A program made the translations under genes and the position numbers. 64,000 nucleotides of DNA, taken from the NCBI RefSeq assembly GCF_025602895.1, contig NW_026516242.1, positions 124,001-188,000 on the forward strand. The letters are read 5' to 3'. The notes below the pieces were generated by a model, which saw only the letters and a program-made list of their open reading frames with translations, was not told the DNA's origin and ran no database searches. Within the stretch, counting starts at the first letter, position 1. Each line of letters opens with the position of its first letter. The stretch comes from Polychytrium aggregatum. Taxonomy: Eukaryota > Chytridiomycota > Chytridiomycetes > Polychytriales. This document shows, piece by piece, positions 33,698 through 46,113 of this stretch.

Positions 33698-36600
33698 ATG
33701 CTCCCGGCCCTGAGAATGAGATCACAGTCGACGCCGGTCTCCAAAACTGACGGCACACAGAAGCCAGCGCTGGCTCTTCAAGACATCATGCTGCAATCGG
33801 GCACAATCTCGGTCGGCAGCGTCACCATGCTCAACGCCGGCACCCCGAACAATGGGATGCCGGGCAGCCCCTATCCAAACTCCCCATCGATCCCGCCGCG
33901 CCGCAAGGGCGGCATCGCCCCGATTCCGGACCAGCATTTCTCGGGATACCCCACCTCTATCGGCAATCGCGGAAGCGCCACGTACATGGCCGAGTGCCCT
34001 GCGGCCAGTCTCTCGGCGAAATCTATGACCTACAGCGAGTTTATCATGACAGACACCAACTCGAAAAAGCACCGGCGGATCCTCTATATGATACGCAAGC
34101 TCAATGCCGAGAACCAATCGCTGCAAGTGTCTGCTCGCGAATCCGCGGTCTCCAAGCGATCAAGCAGAGGTATCAGGCGCTGGGCAGTGGTGGAGGGAAT
34201 AGAAACACTGGATGTGGCATAAATGCGCTCGATGGCCTGGATCCGTGCTAGCACTATAGACGGTCGCATGTTGTTGCATCGGTGAAAGCCGCGTGGGGAT
34301 CCTGGACGTCACCTTTCTTGGGGAGATGTCTCCACAACGCTTTGCTGCCGCACTGTAACAGCTGAAAGTCAAAGTCGAGCCTCCGTTGGTCTAATCGCAT
34401 TGTTTTCTGGCTATGCAACAGCGAGTTCTGCGGCTACATCGCCTATCGAAAAGTCACCCAAGGGCGAGGCTCCGTCCCCGAAGAAGAAACCCGCTGCACT
34501 CACCAAGCTCAACAACCTCATCATGAAAGGCAAAAGAAGGAAGAGGACACGAGCAGGTACGGCGGCTGCTTTCGTTACCGCCGTGTGTGTGCAGCGCTGT
34601 CCTTCACAGCATCGGCGCTGCATGCGAGTGCCGGCGATGTGCCCTCGAGCCACTGCCATGTGTACTATTGCCGAGTCCAGCGTTTGACGGTTTGCCATGG
34701 GTGGCCATGTTCTTCCAGGGATCTTCCACCTCCTCTTTCTGGCGATCCGAGATTTGAAGACCTCTCTGGCGTGCTCCTTGATCGAGGACCTCTCCGCAGC
34801 AACCTTGAAGAAGAAGCGACCCGAAGAGTCCCGAAAGATCTTCGTGATGGCGATGGTGAACTGCATGGAGCCTGTCTGCATGATGATGCTCGAGAAGGGC
34901 TTTCCGGTGAACGTCAACGCACCAGCGATGGAGTCGAGGAATCCGAGGTTTATATTCCCGTCGTACTTTGTGGTTGCGGTGGCTCTTGGCCTCGACAACG
35001 TGGTCCGCACGATGATCAAGGTGGGTCTCCGGCAAGGAAAGCCCTCGGTTACTGCACGGGTGTGCGGTTACCGATGTGCGGTCACGGACGTGCGGCCGCG
35101 GAGTTGCTACTGAATCCACTCTGACCTCTCTGTCTCTGTCTCTGTCTCTGTCTCTGTCTCTGTCTCTGTCTCTATCTCTGCGGGTGCCAGAGGTGCAATC
35201 CGAGCGTCGGATGGTACAATCTCACGCCCTTGCATGTTGCCTGCTGCAAGGGCAACATTGGCGTGGTCCAGGTGCTGATAGAGCACAATGCCGACATCAC
35301 CGCCGGCCTCCCACTGAGGGAGTATACGCTCCTCCAGAAGCTGAAAAGCGACAAATCCAAGGCCGTCCAGAGCAAGCAGAACATTTTCTCGACCATCAGG
35401 CAGTGGGGCTCAAGCCAGCCCAAGGTCGACGCTGTGGATGACAATCCAGCCTGGAAGGACGCCAAGATCTTGCCGGTTGAGCTTGCGGCAGCATGTGGGC
35501 ATATTGAAGTGGTTCGAACGATTCTGTCAAGGTAAGCGATTGGCAACAGTGCTGGCCAGGCCTGGCACATTCCCACAGACCTCAGCGACCGCCCGAGTCC
35601 CCAGATCCTCACTCCCACGCGCTGCTCATCAATAGGATCGATGGAAAAATGCTGGCCAACTCGTGCTTCTCACTCCTTGTCCAGCGCGATTTGGAGATGA
35701 TGGTTCTCTTTATCCGAATCGGGGCCTCGGTGGAGATGAAGGACTTTAAAGGCTCGACGCCGCTGCACCTGTGCGCACGCATGGGTGTCCTGGAAGTGGC
35801 CATCGGACTGGTGCAGCTCAAGGCCAATGTTAACCAAAAGGGCGAAAACGGGTGGTGAGTACTCCGCATGCAAGGGGAAGTCTCTGAGACGAACTGGGAA
35901 GGGAGGGGGGTCATCAAGATATCACATGCTGTGCTGATGCATCCATCGAGTTCCATCGGCTTCGTCGAGTCGATTGGCCCCCATCGATCTGTCCGATTTG
36001 CGATACCGTTGATGCGGCTAAACCCAGGCGGCAACCGATCTGCCTGACACAGGACTCCGCTCCATGAAGCGATGAGCCAGAAGCGGAAGATGATTGTCAA
36101 ATACCTACTCATGTCTGGTGCTGATAAAACTATCGTGAACGATGCCGGCGAGACTGCCGAGGAGCTGGGCGCACGAGTCGGGCTATCCCACGAAGAGATC
36201 GTGGCGCTCATGGGTGAGTACCGGACGCTGGCCAGTGTTGCCTGTTCCTGCAATGCACCCACGCACCCATCGATCGTACTGCTTGGTCAGAGTCGATGAA
36301 TCGGATCGATGAATCGGATCGATGGATTGGATCGACGGGCCAGAATCGACGTAGACCGCTTTGCTCAACATTTTTCGCTCCGGTACACACCAACGCTATT
36401 GGACTGCTCAGACTACAGCAAAGAGGCAGCAGAGCTCAAGGCGATCGAGGAGAATGTCATTGGCTCCATCATCCGGATCATGACCGGGGTCGTTGACATG
36501 GGCTCGCCAGGCGCGAAGAAAGGACCAAGGCGACGAACACTGTCGTCGTTCCTGCAAAAGAGCGCACTCAACGCCAGCCAATCGTCCGTGGTGATCACCA

Positions 36601-36779
36601 ACACATCTGTGGTCTCGCTCTCGAACGACGACTCCCAGTCGCCCGGACAGAGCCCAAAGAACTCGGTCCGAAGCCTCTCCAACCCGGCCGGCACAGCGTC
36701 GCCGAGCAAGGCCAGCTTCCTCAACAAGCTCATGGGCAAAAATAAGGAGCCGAAGGAGGGTGCCTCCGGGGGCTCCTGA
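33698..36779 (+). CDS. ankyrin-repeat protein
   Basis: Seven exons: 33698-34169, 34422-34556, 34719-35020, 35191-35531, 35636-35854, 36053-36213, 36412-36779; 1998 nt, 665 aa, all phases match. The first about 200 residues are Ser/Pro-rich with a small basic helix (SKKHRRILYMIRKLNAENQ). Ankyrin repeats occupy roughly residues 215-510: MVNCMEPVCMMMLEKGFPVN, TPLHVACCKGNIGVVQVLIEHNADI, AAACGHIEVVRTILSR, TPLHLCARMGVLEVAIGLVQLKANVN, TPLHEAMSQKRKMIVKYLLMSGADK. The tail is Ser-rich and ends with a basic patch (FLNKLMGKNKEPKE). It probably is a binding scaffold; the partner is unknown. The ATG at 33698 is the first in frame, but an upstream exon is possible. Intron 3 holds a CTCTGT repeat (about 35126-35178). 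Confidence 0.82.
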
Positions 36780-37552
36780 TTGCCAGGAAGCATGTGCTGC
36801 CGCGGCTGATTGCACCTTTGGACCGTCGCTGGCTCCACGCACACATATTTGAGCGCACTACCTCGACGACGAATTATACTGCGCCTGCTTTCTATCTGTG
36901 CAGTGTGAAGCGGGACACCATGTCGATATGGCCAGCAACGACCGTATTCCCTGGCTTCTGAATACAGCAAGCACATGAAAATGGGACACTCTGGTTTTTG
37001 ACCATTGATCAAATATTTTGTTACAAAATACCGTCGCACCCTGGCCATGACCATTCGCCACACACTCGGCTTTCGCACCGCCGTGTTGCGATGTTACGCC
37101 CTCGCTCATAGCCTGAGGAATGTTACCTCCATATTCAGTATCCAAGAGCACCATTCACTGCTCGGGCAATCCGTTCGCAAGTCAAGCGATGCTCCGATGA
37201 GCTGTAACAGGCCGATCTCGATGCTCCATCCACGCATCCCCCAAAAGCCAGTGCTTGCAGATACGTCCTGCCCAATACCGACTGCACTTGCTCGCTGTCC
37301 CTCAGAGAAGCCGTGCCTCGGAGAAGCCATCGACAGCATCGTCATGGGCCGTGGGAGCGCCGGGCTGTTGCTTCTCGCCCGCTCTCGCCGAGACAGAGAG
37401 GGCCCCGAACCAGCCGCGCTCGTCCTTGGATGGCAAAACCAGCGTTCGATCCTCCCCGGCTGCTCTTCCACCATCTCCCTGGTCGAATCTCTCTGCTCGT
37501 CCACGGCCCACGCCTCATCCCCGGCCCTGCCCAGATCGGTTGCTCAGCTGCG
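36780..37552. other. intergenic region with transposon relic
   Basis: Between the ankyrin and sorting-nexin genes. The only structure seen is the transposase fragment described separately, and a lone CGGGACACC at about 36910. Confidence 0.5.
36965..37160 (+). pseudogene. truncated relic of the Fanzor transposon, transposase end only
   Basis: Preceded by TA (36963-36964), it starts CAGCAAGCAC and has ATGGGACAC where the intact element has ACGGGACAC. Then come the leader and the first codons of the transposase: MTIRHTLGFRTAVLRCYA, against MTIRHTSDFRTAALRCYA in the intact copy. A 2-nt deletion breaks the frame near 37140, and similarity ends around 37160. No right-hand end or Fanzor sequence follows. 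The divergence is clearly larger than for the 57.8-kb copy, so it is older. Confidence 0.8.
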
Positions 37553-40500
37553 ATGGAGACCCACAGCAACAGCCACGAAAGCAGTGTCCCCGCCGACGAC
37601 GCTGCCGTCTCGTCCGCTCTCGAAGCCCCTGCCCATCCCCCACTTGCCCGGACCTCATACGCTATTACGCACGTCAATCCCTGGGAGGCTGGCGCTGACC
37701 TCGACGGTGGGTTCGCTTGGCCGCCCAGCAGCGTGCGGGTGCATTGGATAGGATCTCCATCGTAAAGCCCGCCGGCCACCGTCGTCCTCGGAGTCCAGCG
37801 GTCCGTCCTGGATTGGGCCGCCTTAGGGTGTGGTGGTCCCGCCCCAATGAGGTCGGTCCGCTCAGCCTCGACCAATGCGCCCTGACGACCCCGCCGCATC
37901 CACACAGAGGTCGAGTCCAGCTTCCATCAGAGCATCCTATCCAATCCTGTCCTGTCGCCGTCCTCCATCATGTCTGGATACAATTCGCCGCGCCTGAGCT
38001 CCTCTGGTCCGCATCTCGGCAGCACCAGGGGGTCGTCCAACTCGAGTAGCCTGTCGATCCTCCAAGCCTCTGCCACCCACACCTATCCGCACCCGGTCGT
38101 CCCTTCGGCTCTGGAGGACGAGGATCCATGGAGTCGTCCTGTGCCCTCCATGCAGGACGCTCTGGGCATCCGCCCCAGTGCCTCTGCTCCTCCTGCGGCG
38201 GCGGAGGAGGGGCTTGTCGATGTCCTGCCCAATCCAACGGTCAAGTCGCTGCGGTCGTCGATGAGCCGCTCCTCCAGCGCTCTCTCGGACTTCCAGTGGT
38301 ATCTCAACGTCGAAAATATCAGCGTAAGCAGCTCCGCAGGCCGGCGATTCTGTGGTGGGCGAGGATGGCTTGGCCGGCAACCTCATCCGCCGTTTCTAAT
38401 TCGGACTTGTGGTGGCGCATTGTCGATCCTGCCGTGGCCGACCCAGGTCAAGATCGCCCCGGTCAAGGGTGGCGTGATTTTCAAGCATGTCAACTACCTT
38501 CTCGAGTCGCAGGTGGGCTCTTGGCTGATCCCTGCAGGATTGCGGCATACGTTGCATGCAAACGCAGTGATGAGCGATCGTCTGTCTGTATATGCCCGAA
38601 GGGCTGCTGTTGCTGCTGCCATGGGGCACATGGCGCAATGCTGTTGTCCGTCGCTCTCCGTCGCTGTCCGTCGCCATTGGGCGCATGCCCTCCAAGTGCG
38701 GAGCCGTCGCATTGTCCTCTCCCCAGCTGCTTCTCCCCGCCCCTCACACAGCATTGGCTTGAATTCCGACGATACAGACCTCCCACAACCTGATCACTCG
38801 TCGCTACTCGGATTTCGCGTGGCTGTCGACGATTCTCTACAAGCGGTATCCGTCGCGGTTATGTAAGTCTTTCCTGCAGCGCCACCGGCGATGCCATCTC
38901 TGGACATGTCTGCCTGTCGGCTGTCTGTGGATGCACAAATCTTTCGGCCGATGCGCCCTTGCATGTGGGCGGCCACGTCCATGCGCCTGACTTGGCTGCA
39001 GCATACTTATGCATGACCCCTTTCTATCGCCGTTTGGTCTGAAATGGGGACACAGTGCCCACCGTAAGTTGCATGTTTTATATCCATACGCTTGAGGTTC
39101 TGCCTCCAGAGGTATATCCCTAACTCAAGACTATCTCTCCCATCAACGAACAAAACAGCTTCCTCCCAAGGCAGTTGGTGGTGAGCTCTACGATGCCGTA
39201 TTCCACAGCAGCCCAGTCATGGTTTGGCTGCTGGCTCCGCAAAGGCGTGCGATTGGCCGCCATCGCACCATACACATCAGACACACTGTGCGTCAGCCTT
39301 TGCATCTCATCCATGTCCCCGATCATCTGTCTCACAGGCCAGTCTGATCCCGTGTTCTTGGAGAAGCGACGCCGTGGACTCTTGCGCTTCATCAACTTTA
39401 TTGTCAACCACCCTGTCTTGCATGCCGACAGCGAGGTCGTCGAGTTCCTCCAATCCAAGGTGCGGATGTGCATTCGAGCATTCGAGCATTCGAGCATTCG
39501 AGCATTCGAGCATTCGAGCATTCGAGCATTCGAGCATTCGAGCATTCGAGCATTCGAGCATTCGAGCATTCGAGCATTCGAGCATTCGAGCATGCCGTGC
39601 TCACTCTTTGGCTCTCGACTTTGGCTGCTATCATTCGTAGGACTTTACACAGCATCGCAAAGCCACTCAAGTGTTGCTGAATGAAGAGTTCCTGGGAGAC
39701 ACCGGCGTCCAAGACCGCTTGGTTGAGGTGCCTGCCGATCTCGACGAGCGCTTGACTGTGATCCGTGGCGATCTCGTGCCATCGATACATGCATACCAGA
39801 ACATGGCGGTTTCGATCGAGCGATTCTCGAAGCGTGCCGAAGGTAAAATGATGTGGATTCACACGCTCATTGATCCATTGATTCCTTTGATTCCGGTGGA
39901 ACGATCTCGCGGAGACAGACGAAATGGATCTCCAAGAGCTGACGCTAACTAATCCCTCCTTCTCTAGCCTCGTCCAGCGATCTCCTTCGATATTCCACAG
40001 TTTTGAGGTACGACGCACGATCATCGCTGTGTCGGCGACACTGACTATGGAGAGGACAGACCTCCAGCCCAGAGCCCTGATCCCACTCCACCCCATCCAC
40101 CCCATCCTATCCCCCCCCCACGCAGCCCCATACCCGAAAAGCATCTCTGCATCGAAAAGGAGTGCCAGTCGTGTGCCAAGCTGAACCTGGGCTTCCATGA
40201 CTTGTCGAACGGGTTCCAGCGTATCGCGCGCACGTACAACGAGCTGGTAGGCAACACCTTCGCTGCAATCCCTAGAGCGCGCATTGTTGTGTGATGCTGA
40301 TCAGCATGAACGCTGACTCTCTCTACACGAACACCAATCGGCCCGCACGAATTCCAGGCACACGATGGTCACGAGTCGATCATCGAAGGACTGAAGACCT
40401 ACCGTGACTTGCTGGTCTCACTGGTGGTAAGCTCGACTTCCGGTGACAAAATACGCTCGCGCAGCGACACTGATGACCAGAGTCGCCAGTCACCGAAACC

Positions 40501-41129
40501 CTCACCGAAACCCTCACCGAAACCCTCACCGACTCACTCTTGGCGTTTTTTCTGTCACCAGGAGCTCTTGGATCGCCGCGACAAAGTGTTTGCGACCATC
40601 TCGATTGAGAGTCTCAAGAACAAGATTGCCGCAACGCACGCCCGGCTGTCCGACGCTCAGTCGAAAGGAAACTCAAAGGAGATTGAACGCCTGGTCAAGC
40701 TCATCAATCAGGTCCGCACACGCATGCTCTGGCGGCACGCCGCGGCGTGTCCATGCAGCAATCCTTGGATCTTACCTATTCCAATAGGGCATTGCGCGAT
40801 GAAGTCACCGACGAGCCGGCAGGCGTACTGGGCCCCTTCGCTCTCCGCTACTCACTTGGTCGTGCTTCCTGCATTCGCTCACCATGCGCCTGTTCATCGC
40901 ACTTGCTCCACAGGATGACCAGGAGCTCGCCACACAGCTTCGAAAACTCGACTTTTACAGATGGTCGCTGTGGCAGGAGCTCCGATTCTTCCATCAACAA
41001 AAGGCGCATCTGTCCAGGATCTACCAGAGCTATGTGACGTTCTCGATCCGCAGCGCCCAGCAGCTGACCGAGGGCTGGCAGAACCTCTCCGAGACCGTGT
41101 TCGAGATGCCAACCAGCGGATATATTTGA
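37553..41129 (+). CDS. MVP1: sorting nexin, MVP1/SNX8-type
   Basis: Thirteen exons: 37553-37706, 37908-38323, 38447-38512, 38778-38862, 39057-39064 (8 nt), 39159-39180, 39338-39459, 39641-39842, 39968-40007, 40126-40246, 40358-40426, 40562-40711, 40914-41129; 1671 nt, 556 aa. A Ser/Pro-rich N-terminus of about 180 residues leads to a PX domain: [52 protein letters not shown] (split by the microexon) and FLEKRRRGLLRFINFIVNHPVL. The RRYSDF and LEKRRRGL motifs line the PI3P pocket. A BAR-type helical domain ends the protein. MVP1 drives retromer-independent recycling from endosomes. The 8-nt exon supplies LPT and keeps the frame. Intron 7 contains the octamer array. Confidence 0.9.
39471..39592. 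repeat. octamer tandem array (ATTCGAGC)n in an intron
   Basis: About 15 near-perfect copies, 122 bp, inside the intron 39460-39640 of the sorting-nexin gene. It makes long spurious frames in five readings. Confidence 0.97.
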
Positions 41130-41563
41130 ATGAAGCCAAATGAGCCTGTCGATATGCTGTCATGCTTCGCCCGCTATTACTCTCGCCTATCTCTGCTGAT
41201 CCCCCCCCCAACTTGCGGGTGGAGACAGGCCTTCTTGCCTGCCCCTTTCCCTTTTGCTTCGTTACTGGCGTCTCGTCGCCGTCGTGTTCCTGGCCATTAT
41301 GCTGTACTTTTGAACTTCCTCGCTCTACCAAGCCTAGATGCAATCGAATGCACGCTCGATCGGATCGCTGTCAATATCCAATATATGAAGAAACCCTTTC
41401 CCACTCCGATTGGGGCCTTTGGTGGTTGCAACGCCGTGCAGTATTTGAATCCATGTTCAGCTTCCCACCACCAAGTCGCTATCGCCGGGGGCTGCGGATA
41501 CACGGCCGCCGCGCTGCTCACACGTCCTGCGCTCCAAACATCTTGATACTTGGGAGGAAGCAC
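41130..41563. other. convergent 3' intergenic region
   Basis: Between the stops of the sorting nexin and the RIIa-domain gene. No feature recognised. Confidence 0.5.
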
Positions 41564-42117
41564 TCATGTCAGGCCGCCGACGGTCTTCTGAAACTCTTCT
41601 GCATCTTGTGCATAACGCGTCACTTTCTCCTCCAGTTGCGGGTCGCCGAGCAGCTCTGAGAGTATGGGCCGAGAGGGTGAGCGTCCGTTAGCCAGGACTA
41701 TGAGTGCACGAACGGTCGGCCGCCGTGCTGCTTCGGCATGCAGTCTCAGCGTCTGGCTGCATCTCCCACCTGCGGCGAACGCGGGAATGTTGGTCGGCTG
41801 CCTCTTGAGTGCCTGGTTGACAAAGTAGTTGAGGATGTTGGCGATCTCGGGATGGCTGCGAAGATACAGCTCGTTCTGAATCCTCACGCTGATCTGCAGG
41901 CCGAGAAATTCGTGGCAGTTAGAGCCACGATGCAGGTTCGCGAGGAGGTTCGGGAAGAAACTCGCGACAGGTAAAGCCAACACACCTTATCGCTGTCGAG
42001 CAGCTTCTGGAGCGACGGCGTTATTGGGCGGAGCCCGCTCGTTGCCTGCGGGTCCTGGCGATTCTCCATCATGTTGCAGCGTCGCTTGCAGAGCGGTTGA
42101 GGCGGCAGCGAAGGCAT
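41564..42117 (-). CDS. RIIa (dimerisation/docking) domain protein, RIIAD1-like
   Basis: Three exons on the minus strand: 42117-41986, 41875-41770, 41655-41564; 330 nt, 109 aa. After about 44 N-terminal residues the domain reads ELYLRSHPEIANILNYFVNQALKRQ, then PTNIPAFAAELLGDPQLEEKV. This follows RIIAD1 almost position by position (YLRxHxEV ... F ... KRPDNxxEFAADYFxDPxL). Such domains dimerise as a four-helix bundle and dock AKAP-type helices; many sit in radial spokes or sperm tails. With IFT54 nearby this fits a flagellar role. The start at 42117 is the first in-frame ATG of exon 1. Confidence 0.78.
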
Positions 42118-43445
42118 CTCGCCGAACGGCAGTGCGCTCAATCCAAGACGAGCGCAACAGCGACATCACGGGGCACTGCACTCTCCGATCGCATGTTGTG
42201 GCGCTGTGTCGTAGAGACACCCTTTGCGAGTGCTTCCCCCCGCCAACGAGACGATATGGGCAATGTATCGACTCTTATCCGGCGGACGGGGTGGCAGCCA
42301 GTAGTAGATTCACTCCGTCCAACATCTGCTGTCTTTCATGGAACCGCTGTGCCTTGGCTGCCGGATCCGCTGCAAGACAACCAGTAATACATCATGTTGA
42401 AGTAATAATGGGACACATCGTCTCACTCGGACAAACACGGCGTAGCCGAATCATATCACACACTCGATCAAGTGGGTCAAATCGTTTCCCTGTGTGAGGG
42501 AGATGCATGGAGTGAGTGGGCACGACGGGGACCAGCGAGCCGCTGCAGATGCAGTCACTGCGAGGCAGAGCGAGAAGATATACCTGGGATGAGGAAAGAC
42601 GCAGGGCAAAGAGCGATATCGCTGGTTTGGGTACCGATCAAAGCCGTCCAGCCAGGTCGATCAACACCAACCGATCCACAAGCCATCTGCGTGTGAAGGT
42701 GTCCCGTTTTAAAATCAGTTCGCTGCAACTCGCCCCAATTGGATCCAATCCTTGCCGATCGCAGCTTTCTACACTGCAGTGCATCTTTGGCCATAACAAT
42801 GCACGCAGTGCCCCGGCCCCCTGATCAGTACTTTGCACACGAAGAACCAGCGCCAGCAGTCCACCGCACTTGCCTCGGCTGTTTACACCGAAATAGAATC
42901 GGTCTCTCGAAGCGCATCTCCACTCGAATCTCTCGGCAGAAAGTAGACAGCGCCGACTGCCCTCCCCCGCACAAAGCCACTTCACGGCCTCGGTAAGGGT
43001 CGGCCCGTTGCCTCGTCGCCTGTCGTTCCCGGAAGCAAGCTCACCGGCTGCCTGCCGTCTTCCTAAAATAGATACTCGCTGCTTCCGTTTCATCATCCAG
43101 TAGCAAGCCCGTCGCTCAGTATCGGTCTGGGTATGCGGCTGCCGTGTGAAAGTGCGAGGAAGGGTGCTGCTATCGTTGTGGCCGTTGCTGCGACCAAAGA
43201 GTCCAGTGGTAAATGCTCCACCCCCCCCGTCCTCCTTGTGGGAGGGTACCCGGAGCAACTTGTCTTATTGAAAACATCATTTCTTGATGGATCTGCAACA
43301 GCGCTTCGCTGCGGCTCTCACATCTCCAGTGCCCCGACGTCGCCAAGCCCAAGCCCCAAGCACTCGCATCACGTATCCGCCCGAACAACCTTGCCGCCAG
43401 CAGCAACGAGCAAATACCTTTCATATCTAGCCGGATTTCTGATAA
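42118..43445. other. intergenic region with MITE-like element
   Basis: Divergent promoter region of the RIIAD1-like and MEF2-type genes. The only structure seen is the element at 42390-42725. Confidence 0.5.
42390..42725. mobile_element. candidate short non-autonomous relative of the Fanzor transposon
   Basis: Left end: TA (42388-42389) then a 28-nt end starting CAT and closing in ATGGGACACA. Right end, read on the minus strand: a 28-nt end starting CAGCGAACTG and closing AAAACGGGACACC. Both match the length and inner block of the 15.4-19.1 kb termini. The interior shows no transposase or Fanzor sequence, and no TA follows the right end, so one border may be eroded. It could also be an unrelated element with similar termini. 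Confidence 0.4.
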
Positions 43446-45410
43446 ATGGGACGAAAAAAGATTCGCATCCAGCAGATCACGGACGAGCGTAATCGGCAGG
43501 TATGCCGCCGAGACTTTCAGGATATCTCACGACTCAGACAAACCACCGTTTCCCAACCAGCGGGCGTGAGATGCGGCTCGTTGCGCTGGACTCGACTATT
43601 CACTCGTATTATTCCGCTTTTGCAATTACCCTCGCCATCGGGCTCACGAAACAAGGTTACGTTCGTGAAGAGAAAATATGGCCTGATCAAGAAGGCATAC
43701 GAGCTGAGTGTGCTGTGCGGCTGCGAGATCGGCCTGATCATCTTTAGCCACAACAACAAACTCGTCCAGTACACCAGCAGCGACATGGACCGAGTTCTGC
43801 TGAGATACACAGAGGTATGCTGTTCCTGTCGGGTCTTGAGTCCATCAGCTTGGCTGTGATTTGGATGCTTTCGGTGCCGATATCGCTGCTTGCTGTGGAC
43901 TGACGACTCTGCTCTGCTGGATCAGTTCAAGGAGCCGCACGAATGCCGCACAAACGCCGATGTAAGTCGCCGTCCACATTCCAGTCCATTCGGTGCTAGC
44001 ATCGCTCGAAAGGCTGGTCGGGCTTTCTTGGGCCGATGGATTTCTGCGATGCCGTTGCTTTGGCGTGATCCTGACCCCTGCCTCTCAGTTCGAGAATCTA
44101 GAGAATAACGAAGTCAAAGAAGATGACGACGATGAAAACTTTGATGCTGGAGCTGCCGACCTGACTGAGCACGGGCCAATTGTGTCGCTGTCCGAGACCC
44201 AGGCCGCATACCCTTCAGGTACACCATCTGGAGCAAAGTCATCAAAGCCGACCCAGCCCAAGACAGGATTTGGCCAGCAGGCCCGACCCAAGACCGCAAA
44301 GGGCACCGAGCCCCCCAGGCAGCCGTCTCTGCCGCCCCAGCCCATCGTTCCGACATCAACCTTCCCAGCCAATTTGGCAGCCCAGCCACCGATCATGATG
44401 GCCCCGATGGTGGTAAGGGAACTGGGCCTTAGCGGCAGAGCCTCGTTGGGAAGCTTTGGTGAATGTTGGCGTACTCCCTCAGTGTGCTCTTGTGCCAGCT
44501 CGTTGGTCAAAGGCTGCTCATTCGACCAGTCCTCTCTCATCCACAAAGGACGATTAGTGGCTGCTGATGCTTGCGTTGCTGTTCATTCCATAGGGCTATC
44601 CACCAGGCCACGATCCTACGATGATTCCATACTTTGTTCCGTCCGTAAGTGGACCGCTGTTGTCCTGTTCATTGGCCTATGCATCTGTGCTGCCCACGGC
44701 TGCGTGAGCTGAAACACTCTGTCGACGTTGCAGATGCATCCAATGCCCATCAACCTGTCGCCAACATCCTCCAATCCAGACAGGGGTCGGCCTGGCACTG
44801 TCGTTGCTGGGATGCCCCAGCATGACGGAGCCATGGCGGGGATGGATCGGATTCCGGTTCTATCACCAGGCTTTCCCGTTGCAGCCGACCCACACGGACA
44901 TTTGCACCAATACGTAAGACCGACTGAGCGATGGCAGACGAGAGGCAAGATCCGTGCGATGGGTCTCCTGAACAAAACCCCCGGCACATTGTCCCAAACC
45001 CCCAGATTGCTTGTTCTCCAACTAACGGCTGTACTTGCTTTGCGGCGTTGGCTGGATCTGAGGGCAGGCTCTCTCTGCTCCCCCAAATGCTGCATCAGGA
45101 TACCCAATGCCTCCAGGCGCTGTTGTCCATTCACCCGCACCCGCTTACTACCCGGAGTACTGGGTGGCTCAAGGAGGCGAGATTCCGGGCCAAGTGGTGT
45201 TCACGACGTCCCCGACCGGAGCCGCTCCGTTTGCCTGGGGGCCCATCCCGCCTATGGGCGAGTACCCTGTTGTCGAGGGACACATTCCCGTCGCCCCGAT
45301 CAGCAGTCCAGGTCAGGCGGCCGGGCCGGTGGCTCAATCTGCCGACGATACCGCCGCTGGCATGCCTTCCAGCGATACCCAGGCTTCATCGAGCACAAAG
45401 TATGCTTTTG
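43446..45410 (+). CDS. MEF2-type MADS-box transcription factor (RLM1/SMP1-like); 3' end unresolved
   Basis: Exons: 43446-43499, 43656-43814, 43926-43961, 44089-44412, 44594-44644, 44734-44913, and from 45068 on. The MADS box reads [55 protein letters not shown]. The MEF2 extension follows: [23 protein letters not shown]. The rest is Pro/Ser-rich with no domain, as in fungal Rlm1, the MAP-kinase target of the cell-wall integrity pathway. The last exon is open well past 45410 (to 46117), but composition turns non-coding-like after about 45400. I see no clear final donor, so the C-terminus may use a further exon ending near 45686. Confidence 0.85.
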
Positions 45411-46113
45411 GTTCGCGCACCCGAGAGTCTGCTTCTGTCGATTGCACACATCCCGTCCGGCAGAGTGATCCGGCCATGCCCTCTTTGTTCGGACGAACAC
45501 TGACCCATCCAGCCCATGCAGGAACCCGCCAGAATCAAAACGCCTGCGAACCCGGTCGCTGTCCGGACCACCGACAGTCCCGCGAGTGTCCCCTCCGACG
45601 ACGGATTTGTCAAAGCAGTCCAAACGTGCAAGGCGAGAGAAGGCTTGATTCCGCCCCCGTTGCAGCAGCGATGCGCTCTCTGGTAGCCGGGGTGTCCAAA
45701 GACTTGTTGGCCACTGGCGCGGGATCGTGTCCGGGACGATCTGTATTGCAGAACGAAACGGAGGGCAGTGCTTGTGCTTTCGGGTTGCTTTTTGGAAAAT
45801 ACACATGTCGCATTGACGGTCGGTTGGCAGCCACCCACTGTATTTTGCACCGGTTTCTTCTCTCCCACGCTCACGCGGCCCATCTCGGACACCTCCAATC
45901 ACAGTCTCCCGGCTGCGATTGGCTCGATCCGCAAACAGTGTCCGTGCTGCCCTCTTTTCGCCCATCGCCAGCCCGTCCGCCTCGGCCTTGGCTTGCCCTG
46001 GCCTGTCCGTTTTCCCTGGTCTCCGGTCCTGCAGCGGAAGTCGATGGGCAGGATTATGGCTGTTCGCTGCCGCCCCATCTGTCTCTAGTCTCTCCCACCC
46101 GCACCATCGCCGT

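Noticed and set aside
33261-39592. Direct repeats considered as CRISPR arrays
   Set aside because: The units are contiguous with no unique spacers, and the genome is eukaryotic.
39120-39684. Several long frames with repeated EHSSIRAF or LECSNARM
   Set aside because: Arise from the octamer array in an intron; the same repeat reads open in five frames.
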